From contig NZ_CP036287.1 in assembly GCF_007748095.1 (NCBI RefSeq), positions 3,844,001 through 3,908,000 on the forward strand: 64,000 nt of DNA, given 5' to 3'. The stretch is from Engelhardtia mirabilis (lineage in GTDB: Bacteria; Planctomycetota; UBA1135; GCA-002686595). The position numbers were made by a program, and so were the translations under genes. The notes under the pieces are model-generated. The model made no database searches, was not told where the DNA came from, and saw only the letters and a program-made list of their open reading frames with translations. Positions 51,034 through 58,355 of this stretch are shown one piece after another (position 1 is the first letter of the stretch; each line of letters begins with the position of its first letter).

Positions 51034-53444
51034 TCGGACGCCGCTCGTTCGACAGTGGCCCACAGTCGTCCGCCCACAGCGGGAACGCGCGCGGAGCCGC
51101 GACGGTCGTCGCTGGCGTCGCCCCAGATCGACTCTAAGTCGTTCGCGTCGTCACCCAGGAGGGCGGCCAGGTCCAGGTTCACGGCGCGACCCGAGGCGTT
51201 CAACGCCACCACCACCCGCTCCCCGTCCAGGCGCCGCTCGAAGACCCACAGGTCCCGCTCGTCGTCGGCCAACAGGGTGCGGAAGTCCCCCACCCGCAGG
51301 GCCGCGTGGTCGCGGCGCAGGGCGATGATCCCGCGGTAGTGGGCCAGGTGCTCCTCGTCCACGTGGTTCTCGCGGCGCCCCTCGTAGGGCTCGAGGTCCT
51401 TCCAGAGCATCGGCTTGCGGTTGGTCGGGTCGTCGGCGCCCCACATGCCGACTTCGTCGCCGTAGTACACCATCGGCGCGCCGACGTAGGTCATCTGCAA
51501 CAGGGCCACCAGCCGCGCGCGGCGGTACTCCAGCCTGCCCGGTCGCGCACCGTCGTAGTCGGCGCCGTCCTGGGGCCGGTTCTCGCCGTCGTACTCGCGA
51601 TCGGGGTTGGCCAGCATCGACACCAGGCGGTCCGTGTCGTGGCTGTCGACCAGGTTCTGGAGCACGTAGGTGACCTCGCTCGGGTAGGCCAGGCGCAGCT
51701 CGGCCAAGGTCCGATCCAGCTCGGTCGGTCCGATCTTGAGCTCGTCGTCGCCGATCCAGTGGATCGCGGCGCGGGCGAAGGGGTAGTTCATCACCGCGTC
51801 GAAGTGACGCCCGTCGAGCCAGGCGTCCGCGCGCTGCCAGATCTCGCCGGTGATGTAGGCGTCGGGGTTGATCGACTTGACCAGCTCGCGCCAGTCGGCC
51901 CAGAAGGGCATGGCGATCTCGTTGGGCACGTCCAGACGCCAACCGTCGATACCGTCGCTCGGATCCCCGTCGCCGTCGGGGTCCATCCAGCGGCGCGTGA
52001 TGTCGTGGATGTGTTGCACGACTTCGGCGCTGGCCAGTCCCGTGGGTGACTTCGCGAATACGGGCAGCTCGCCGTAGCCCGCCCAGCCGGCGTAGTCGAA
52101 GGGCTCGAAGGAGCGGATCTCGAACCAGTCGGCGAAGGGCGACAGGGCCCCGCGCTCGCGCACGTCGCGGAAGGCCGGATGGGCGGTGCCCACATGGTTG
52201 AAGACGCCGTCGACGATCACACGCATGCCGCGCGCCTTGGCGGCGGCGAGGAAGTCCAGGAACAGGCGGTCGGAGGGCGTCCAGGTCCAAGTCGACGGGT
52301 CGAGCAGGTCCTCGACCGCCTCAGCTCTGGCGTAGTCGCCCGGCTCGCCGAAGTGCTCGTCGATGTGGACGAAGCTGGTGGCGTTGTACTTGTGCGGCGT
52401 CGAGGCCTGGAAGACCGGGTTGAAGTAGATCGCGTTGACGCCGAGCTGCTCCAGGTAGTCGAGCTTCTCGATCAAGCCCTGCAGGTCGCCGCCGTAGAGC
52501 CTCTGGAACACCGCGAACTGCCAGAAGGTCTGGCCCCCTCGCGTCTCCCAGGGGCTGGTCTCGAACCACTCCGAGCGCCACGGACGCACCGGATCCGGGT
52601 CGTTCGCCTCCGAGCCGTTGCGGAAGCGGTCGGGCATGATCTGGTACCAGATCGCGTGCTTGGCCCAGTCGGGCGTGTCCACGGCGATCAGCTGGTCCGG
52701 GTCGACGCGGTAGACCCGGGGCGCGGCCGCGCGCAGCTCGCCGTCGGTGAGCACGAAGGTGTACTCGAGGCCCGCGACGCCGAGCTCGAAGCTGGCCTCC
52801 CAGTGGTCGAAGCGGTCGGATCGCAGCACCCGCGTCATGGGCAGCGCGGAGCGTCCGCGCGCGCACCACTGCACACCCTCGACGTCGCGCGCCAGGGTCT
52901 TGAGCCGCACCAGCGCCCGGCCGTCGCCCTGGACCTGGAGGAACTCGACGGCGCCCGGGTCGTGCTGCAGGCCGAGCACCTCGATGCGCCCGTCGCCGGT
53001 GCGCGCGCCGCTCGCGTCGAGTCCCGCGAGGGCTCCGAGTCGCAAGACCGAGTTCGTGCCCCCGTGGCCGTCGTCGTCGCCCTCCGGGTTGTCGGGGTCG
53101 CGCAGGTACTCGGTGCCCTCGACCAGGAACTTGTACTCGTAGCTTCCCGACGGGATCTCGATCGCCGCACGCCAGCGACCGTTGCCGCCCCGCGACATGG
53201 GATTGGCCGCGGCGTTCCACCCGTTGAAGTCGCCGACCACGGCCACGCGCGCGGCCTGGCGATCGAGCCCGAAGACGAACTCACAACGCCAACGCCCTGG
53301 CCCCGCGGGCTCGGCGCGGACGGAGGGCGGCAGGTCCCCGACGTCCATGTCGACGGGAATCTCGAGCGGCGTGGCGGGGGGCCAATCGTCGACTGCGACG
53401 CAGGACGAGGCCAGCACCGCGGCGATCAGGAGCATCGGAGTCAT
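51030..53444 (-). CDS. GH13 alpha-amylase/neopullulanase-like lipoprotein
   Basis: The 804-residue protein begins with a lipoprotein signal (MTPMLLIAAVLASSC, Cys15), so it is anchored outside the cytoplasm. A CBM48-type domain (about 55-135, VAVVGDFNGWN) and a second beta-sandwich (about 165-245) precede a GH13 barrel starting at AIWYQIMPDRF. The catalytic triad is present: nucleophile Asp in GWRLDVPNEI, acid/base Glu in ITGEIWQ, and Asp in LVDSHDTDRL; VIVDGVFNHVG is conserved region I. The set resembles neopullulanase/cyclomaltodextrinase types. It cuts alpha-glucan outside the cell, feeding the divergent ABC importer. A shared bidirectional -10 lies at 53473-53479. Confidence 0.88.
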   Translation of the reverse strand: MTPMLLIAAVLASSCVAVDDWPPATPLEIPVDMDVGDLPPSVRAEPAGPGRWRCEFVFGLDRQAARVAVVGDFNGWNAAANPMSRGGNGRWRAAIEIPSGSYEYKFLVEGTEYLRDPDNPEGDDDGHGGTNSVLRLGALAGLDASGARTGDGRIEVLGLQHDPGAVEFLQVQGDGRALVRLKTLARDVEGVQWCARGRSALPMTRVLRSDRFDHWEASFELGVAGLEYTFVLTDGELRAAAPRVYRVDPDQLIAVDTPDWAKHAIWYQIMPDRFRNGSEANDPDPVRPWRSEWFETSPWETRGGQTFWQFAVFQRLYGGDLQGLIEKLDYLEQLGVNAIYFNPVFQASTPHKYNATSFVHIDEHFGEPGDYARAEAVEDLLDPSTWTWTPSDRLFLDFLAAAKARGMRVIVDGVFNHVGTAHPAFRDVRERGALSPFADWFEIRSFEPFDYAGWAGYGELPVFAKSPTGLASAEVVQHIHDITRRWMDPDGDGDPSDGIDGWRLDVPNEIAMPFWADWRELVKSINPDAYITGEIWQRADAWLDGRHFDAVMNYPFARAAIHWIGDDELKIGPTELDRTLAELRLAYPSEVTYVLQNLVDSHDTDRLVSMLANPDREYDGENRPQDGADYDGARPGRLEYRRARLVALLQMTYVGAPMVYYGDEVGMWGADDPTNRKPMLWKDLEPYEGRRENHVDEEHLAHYRGIIALRRDHAALRVGDFRTLLADDERDLWVFERRLDGERVVVALNASGRAVNLDLAALLGDDANDLESIWGDASDDRRGSARVPAVGGRLWATVERAASE

Positions 53445-53472
53445 GCGTCGGGATCGAGGCGAAGGGGCGTGG

Positions 53473-53479
53473 TAGTCTA
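53473..53479. promoter_or_regulatory. Palindromic TAGTCTA, possible -10 for both divergent glucan operons
   Basis: TAGTCTA reads TAGTCT on the plus strand and TAGACT on the minus strand, so it can serve as -10 in both directions, about 29 nt before the amylase ATG and about 40 nt before the importer's TTG. The gap between the genes is only 74 bp. Confidence 0.35.
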
Positions 53480-53518
53480 CGCCGCCCATCCGCCACCTCC
53501 GCGCTCCCGCTCCCACAC

Positions 53519-56002
53519 TTGACCGCGTCGACCTCCGACGGACCCGCTCTGCAACCGGCTCAACCACAGCCGCCGGAGGTGCCCGGCCAGCGCACGACCC
53601 TTGGGCAACTATTGCGCAAGGCGCTCGGACTGGTGGCGTTGCTCGCGGTGGTCTGGGCCTTCGCCCGCGTGGGCGTGCGCGAATTCTCTCGAGATCCCCA
53701 GGGCGAGAGCGGCGGCGCGGCACCGATCACGCTGACGGTGATGCACTGGTCCGGCGACGCGGGGCAGCGCGAGGACGACATCGTCGAGGGCGCGCTGGCC
53801 CAGTTCGAACGGCAGAACCCGGGCCTGCGGGTGCAGCGCATCAACCCCGGCGACGCGGCCAGCTTCTACACCAAGCTGCAGACGATGATGGCCGCGGGGA
53901 CCCCCCCGGACGCCTTCTACATCGGTTCCGAGCGCCTGGCGGCGTTCGCCACGATGGGCCTCCTGGAGCCCTTGCAGCCCTTCGTCGACGCGGATCTGGC
54001 CGCGCTGACCCCGCCCGCCGACGCGGTCCGCCTCGACGACTACTTCCAGGCCACGGTCGACGCCTATCGCTACGACGGCTCGATCACCGGCCGGGGTGAG
54101 CTCTACGGCATCCCCAAGGACTTCACGACTGTCGGCTTCTACTACAACATCGACCTGTTCCGCCGCGCCGGCGTGCCGCTGCCGGCGGACGACTGGAGCT
54201 GGGACGACTACGTCGCCGCGGCCCGCGCCATCGGCGCCCTCGAGGGCTGCACCGGATCGGAGTTCGTCACCTGGCCGCCGATGCTGCGCGCCTACCTGGG
54301 CACCGAGGGCCTCGACATCGTCGGCGAGTCCTTCGACGACCTGCGCCTGGACGAGCCGGAGGTCTTCGCGGCCTTCGACCGCCTGCGCTCGTGGCGCCAC
54401 GACGAGCGCGGGACCCTGACCAGCGGCAAGTCGAAGATCGCCGAGGGCTCGACCGTGTTCTTGACCGGCACGGTGGGCATGGCCGGTCCCTTCGGTCGCT
54501 GGGTGGTGCCCTCCTACCGCAACATCCCGTCGTCGGCGGAGGGCGGCTTCGACTGGGACTTCGCTCCCTTGCCGCGCGGCACGCGCCTGCCCGACATGCC
54601 CCAGAGCAACACCGTGCTCTCGGCGGCCTGGGCCATGTCGAGCCGCGCCGAGCACCCGCAAGAGACGTGGAAGTTGATCCGCGCCCTGGTCAGCCCCGAG
54701 ACCCAGGCGCAGCTCTCGCGGCTGGGCCTGGCGGTGCCGACCCTGCGCGAGGTGGCACGCAGCGACGCCTTCATCGATCCCACCGCGCCCCCTCGCAACG
54801 ACCAGGCCTTCCTCGACGCCGCCCTGGTCGCGTCGGTCCAGGCCTGGCCGGCCACGTCGAAGTTCGAGCCCCTGTTCAAGTCGCGCCTGGACGCTGGCCT
54901 GAAGACCGGCAACATCCCCCTGCGCCAGGCAATCACCGAGTTCGAGAACGACTGGGCCCTGGAGAGCTCGTCGCCCCTGGCCAGCGGCGACTTCGAGCCG
55001 GTGGACTGGGTCCTGTGGCGCAACCTGGCCGCCCTCGGCGTGGTCGCCCTGTTGGCCTCGGTGGCCTTCGTCGTGGTCCGCGGCCGCGGCGCGAGCTTCA
55101 CCCGCGCCGAGGAGCGCGCCGGCCTGGCCCTGGTGTCGCCCTGGCTGGTCGGCTTCGCGATCTTCATGGCCTTCCCGATCGGCCTGTCGCTGGTGCTGTC
55201 CTTCTCCCGTTGGAACGGCGCGTCGTCCCTCGCGAGCGCGCAATGGGTCGGCCTGGGCAACTACGCCCAGCTGATCGGGCACGACGACCGCTTCCTGACC
55301 AGCCTGCGGGTGACCGCCTTCTACGTGCTCTTGGCGGTGCCCCTGGGCCAGGCCTTCGCCCTCGCCGCGGCCCTGTTGATGAACGTGCCCTCGCGCGCCA
55401 TCGGCTTCTTCCGCGCGGCCTGGTACCTGCCCAGCGTGCTGGCCGGGGTCGGCGTCTCGGTCCTCTGGCGCTGGGTCTTCGACGGCGATGCCGGTCTCTT
55501 GAACACGGTCCTGGCGCCGGTCTTGGCCCTCGTGGGCCTGACCCCGCCCGATTGGTTCGGCCGCGACGCCGGCACCTTCGGCCCGCCCGCCTTCGCCCTG
55601 CAGAGCCTGTGGATGGTGGGCGGATCGATGATGATCTACCTGGCGGGCCTGAAGGGCATCCCCCAGGACCTCTACGAGGCGGCGGCGATCGACGGGGCCA
55701 AGGGCTGGCGACGCTTCCGCTCGGTGACCCTGCCGATGCTCAGCCCGGTGATCTTCTTCAACGGGATCATGGCCATCATCGGGTCCTTCCAGGTCTTCAC
55801 CCAGGCCTTCGTGATGACCGGCGGCGGGCCCGGGGACCTGACGCGCTTCTACGTGCTCTACGTCTACAACCAGGCCTTCGAGTTCTACGAGATGGGCTAC
55901 GCCTCGGCCCTGGCCTGGATGCTGCTGGTGGTGGTGTTGGTCCTGACCGTGGCGGTCATGTGGGGCTCGAAGCGCTTCGTGCACTACGAGGGCATGTCTT
56001 GA
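53519..56002 (+). CDS. ABC sugar importer: solute-binding protein fused to MalF-type permease
   Basis: This 827-residue protein (TTG start) joins two parts usually made separately. A membrane helix at about 33-50 anchors a solute-binding domain (about 70-465) of the maltose/glycerol-3-phosphate class (ITLTVMHWSGDAGQREDD, GIPKDFTTVGFYYNIDLF, EGSTVFLTGTVGMAGP). A helix near 503-525 leads into a MalF/UgpA-like permease with about six helices and the EAA loop EAAAIDGAKGWRRF. The binding domain would be tethered to the periplasmic face of its own channel. The next genes encode the MalG-like permease and the ATPase. A palindrome at 53599-53621 lies in the coding sequence. The start is uncertain, since TTG is the only early in-frame choice. 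Confidence 0.88.
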   Translation: MTASTSDGPALQPAQPQPPEVPGQRTTLGQLLRKALGLVALLAVVWAFARVGVREFSRDPQGESGGAAPITLTVMHWSGDAGQREDDIVEGALAQFERQNPGLRVQRINPGDAASFYTKLQTMMAAGTPPDAFYIGSERLAAFATMGLLEPLQPFVDADLAALTPPADAVRLDDYFQATVDAYRYDGSITGRGELYGIPKDFTTVGFYYNIDLFRRAGVPLPADDWSWDDYVAAARAIGALEGCTGSEFVTWPPMLRAYLGTEGLDIVGESFDDLRLDEPEVFAAFDRLRSWRHDERGTLTSGKSKIAEGSTVFLTGTVGMAGPFGRWVVPSYRNIPSSAEGGFDWDFAPLPRGTRLPDMPQSNTVLSAAWAMSSRAEHPQETWKLIRALVSPETQAQLSRLGLAVPTLREVARSDAFIDPTAPPRNDQAFLDAALVASVQAWPATSKFEPLFKSRLDAGLKTGNIPLRQAITEFENDWALESSSPLASGDFEPVDWVLWRNLAALGVVALLASVAFVVVRGRGASFTRAEERAGLALVSPWLVGFAIFMAFPIGLSLVLSFSRWNGASSLASAQWVGLGNYAQLIGHDDRFLTSLRVTAFYVLLAVPLGQAFALAAALLMNVPSRAIGFFRAAWYLPSVLAGVGVSVLWRWVFDGDAGLLNTVLAPVLALVGLTPPDWFGRDAGTFGPPAFALQSLWMVGGSMMIYLAGLKGIPQDLYEAAAIDGAKGWRRFRSVTLPMLSPVIFFNGIMAIIGSFQVFTQAFVMTGGGPGDLTRFYVLYVYNQAFEFYEMGYASALAWMLLVVVLVLTVAVMWGSKRFVHYEGMS
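53599..53621. promoter_or_regulatory. LacI-type palindrome inside the importer gene
   Basis: An imperfect 11+1+11 palindrome, CCTTGGGCAAC and ATTGCGCAAGG, lies about 80 bp inside the gene. Its right half TTGCGCAAG equals that of the operator-like site at 58138-58159. It could be a downstream (roadblock) operator or chance. Confidence 0.3.
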
Positions 56003-56856
56003 ATCGAGCCAGCCGCTGGGTCTACGTGCCGCTGGTCCTCGGCGCGGTGGCGATGCTCTTCCCCCTGTGGTGGATGGTCGCCCTGAGCCTCGAGACGGCC
56101 GAGCGCGCCGGCGCCGCGACGGTCGGTGCCGGGGGCATGGTCCTGTGGCCCGACGACGCCCAGTGGAGCAACTACCCGGAGGCCCTGGCCCAGGTGGGCA
56201 GTGAGCGCTGGACCGGATTCCTGGACGCCATGGCGAACTCGATCGTGGTCACGGTGGTCACCGTGGTCGCCACGATCCTCTCGTCGAGCCTGGTCGGCTT
56301 CGGCTTCGCGCGCATGCGCTTCCGCGGGCGCGGGCCCCTGTTCACGCTGATGCTGGCGACGATGATGCTGCCGCCCCAGGTGACCATGATCCCCCTGTTC
56401 CTGCTCTTCCGCGGGCTGGGATGGGTCGACAGCCTGCTGCCCTTGATCGTCCCGGCCTTCTTCGGGAACGCCTTCTTCATCTTCATGTTCCGGCAATTCA
56501 TCGCCCAGATCCCCGAGGCCCTGTTCGAGGCCGCGCGGATCGACGGCTGCAGCGTGCTCGGCCTGTGGTGGCGGATCCTCTTGCCGATGTGTATGCCGGT
56601 GGTCGCGATCACGGCGGTGTTCACCTTCATCTTCGTGTGGAACGACTTCATGTCGCCGCTGATCTATCTGCACAGCGACGACCAGGCGACCCTGGCCGTG
56701 GCCCTGAACGCCTTCCGCAACCAGTACGGCGGCCTGGAAGCCGTGCACTACCTGATGGCAGTCAGCGTCGTGACGATGCTGCCTTGCATCCTCCTGTTCT
56801 TCGTCGCCCAGAAGCAGCTCGTGGACGGGCTCGGCAAGGGCGCAGTCAAAGGCTGA
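55999..56856 (+). CDS. ABC sugar importer permease (MalG type)
   Basis: The 285-residue protein has six membrane helices and the MalG-family EAA loop EAARIDGCSVLGLWWRILL near residue 185, which contacts the ATPase. FVWNDFMSPLIYL is also typical. It pairs with the permease half of the upstream fusion protein to form the channel for an alpha-glucoside or related sugar. The TTG start overlaps the upstream stop as TTGA (4 bp), and the ATPase gene starts 4 bp after its stop, so all three are co-translated. Confidence 0.88.
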   Translation: MNRASRWVYVPLVLGAVAMLFPLWWMVALSLETAERAGAATVGAGGMVLWPDDAQWSNYPEALAQVGSERWTGFLDAMANSIVVTVVTVVATILSSSLVGFGFARMRFRGRGPLFTLMLATMMLPPQVTMIPLFLLFRGLGWVDSLLPLIVPAFFGNAFFIFMFRQFIAQIPEALFEAARIDGCSVLGLWWRILLPMCMPVVAITAVFTFIFVWNDFMSPLIYLHSDDQATLAVALNAFRNQYGGLEAVHYLMAVSVVTMLPCILLFFVAQKQLVDGLGKGAVKG

Positions 56857-56860
56857 TCCG

Positions 56861-57985
56861 ATGGCAACGGTCGAATTGAAGGGCATCGGCAAGGTCTACG
56901 AGGGCGGCGTCCGCGCGGTGCAGGACGTCAACCTGGCCGTGGCCGATGGCGAGTTCGTGGTGCTGGTCGGGCCCTCGGGCTGCGGCAAGAGCACGACCCT
57001 GCGGATGGTGGCCGGGCTGGAGGAGATCACCGAGGGCAGCCTGACCATCGACGGGCGCCTGGTGAACGACGTCCCGCCGCGGGACCGGGACATCGCCATG
57101 GTGTTCCAGAACTACGCGCTCTACCCGCACATGTCCGTGCGCCAGAACCTGTCCTTCGGGCTCGAGCGGCGGCGCAGCTACGGCAGCGCCATCCGGCGCC
57201 TGGTGGACTCCGGCTATCGGGCCAAGGCGCGCGGCGAGGACGGCGAGATCGCCGCGCGGGTGGCGGACGCGGCCCAGACCCTCGGGATCACGCCGTACCT
57301 CGATCGCAAGCCCAGGGCCCTCTCCGGCGGTCAACGCCAGCGGGTCGCCGTCGGGCGTGCCCTGGTCCGCGACCCCAAGGTGTTCCTGTTCGACGAGCCC
57401 CTGTCGAACCTGGACGCCAAGCTGCGGATGGAGACGCGCACCGAGCTCAAGGCGCTGCACCGTCAGACCCGCGCCACGATGATGTACGTGACCCACGACC
57501 AGGAGGAGGCCATGACCCTCGGCGACCGCCTGGTGGTGATGAAGGACGGCGTGGTGCAGCAGTGCGCCGATCCGGTGACGATCTACGAGCGCCCCGCGAA
57601 CCGCTTCGTGGCGAGCTTCGTGGGAACGCCGACGATGAACTTCATCGAGGGCGAGGTCCGCGGCGACACCTTCCGGGCCCCTTCGGTGGAGCTTCGCATG
57701 GACCCCACGGGGCCAAGGGTCAGCGGCCCGGTGGTGCTCGGGATCCGCCCGGACCGACTGCGTCCGGCGGGGGCCGGAACGGGTCGCCTGCGGGCGCAAC
57801 TGCGGGTGCTCGAGCACCTGGGCGACCGCGTCGACCTGGCCCTGATGCTGGACTGCGGGACGCCCCTGGTCTGCCGCACGGCCCCGGGGGCCCACCTGCG
57901 CGAGGGCGAGCCGATCGACCTGGACCTGGATCCGGCCGACCTGCACTTCTTCGCCGCGGACGAGCAGGGTCTGCGGCTCGCCTGA
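56861..57985 (+). CDS. ABC sugar importer ATPase (MalK/UgpC type)
   Basis: The 374-residue protein has Walker A GPSGCGKSTT, Q-loop MVFQNYALYPHM, signature ALSGGQRQRVAVGRAL, Walker B VFLFDEPLSNLDAKL and switch His in YVTHDQEEAM, followed by a C-terminal OB-fold (TOBE) domain from about 235. It drives the importer formed by the two upstream gene products. Between FGLERRR and the helical-domain segment VADAAQTLGI there are about 19 extra residues relative to typical MalK (SYGSAIRRLVDSGYRAKARG region). The C-terminal domain may also serve in regulation, as in MalK. Confidence 0.9.
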   Translation: MATVELKGIGKVYEGGVRAVQDVNLAVADGEFVVLVGPSGCGKSTTLRMVAGLEEITEGSLTIDGRLVNDVPPRDRDIAMVFQNYALYPHMSVRQNLSFGLERRRSYGSAIRRLVDSGYRAKARGEDGEIAARVADAAQTLGITPYLDRKPRALSGGQRQRVAVGRALVRDPKVFLFDEPLSNLDAKLRMETRTELKALHRQTRATMMYVTHDQEEAMTLGDRLVVMKDGVVQQCADPVTIYERPANRFVASFVGTPTMNFIEGEVRGDTFRAPSVELRMDPTGPRVSGPVVLGIRPDRLRPAGAGTGRLRAQLRVLEHLGDRVDLALMLDCGTPLVCRTAPGAHLREGEPIDLDLDPADLHFFAADEQGLRLA

Positions 57986-58355
57986 GATTCGATCGACGCC
58001 TCCCGCCGCGACTTCCAATCCGCATTTGCCGGGCGGGGCGCTCCGTCCGGCACAACGGGCGTCGGATCAATTTTCTCTTCCGACTCTCAGGCGATCGTCG
58101 CGGAGCTCGAGTGGTGTGGCCAAGGGCCCTGTCAATTGCTTGCCCAACGTTGCGCAAGCTCGCCCGACGCTCCAACCCCTCTGCGGCGCCCTCCCCCGTA
58201 CCTGGACGGCCCTGAGCTGCCAGTTGGCGAACAACTGTTCCGCCCGTGCGCGCCCCTTGCGGTGGGGTAAATTTGTGACTCAGCCGGGTCCCCTCGGTGG
58301 CTCCCCCCAGACACCACCGCCCCCACCCGCCCGCCCACACCCCGGAGAACTGCCC
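57986..58355. other. 370-bp intergenic region upstream of the secreted branching-enzyme-like gene
   Basis: This non-coding stretch separates the importer operon from the GH13 gene. It holds a 22-bp palindrome at 58138-58159 and an AT-rich TAAATT (58268-58273) that may be a -10, giving a leader of about 75 nt. No gene-like frame is supported. Confidence 0.5.
58138..58159. promoter_or_regulatory. LacI-family-type operator (22-bp palindrome)
   Basis: The halves GCTTGCCCAAC and GTTGCGCAAGC are complementary except at one pair, with central AACGTT, the even-symmetry CpG-centred layout of LacI/PurR-family operators. Its place between sugar importer and glucan enzyme genes fits sugar-controlled repression. 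No LacI-type gene lies in the window. Confidence 0.5.

Noticed and set aside
54391..56856. An 821-residue form of the MalG-type permease
   Set aside because: The first 540 residues are an out-of-frame shadow of the binding-protein fusion; the TTG at 55999 gives the normal length.
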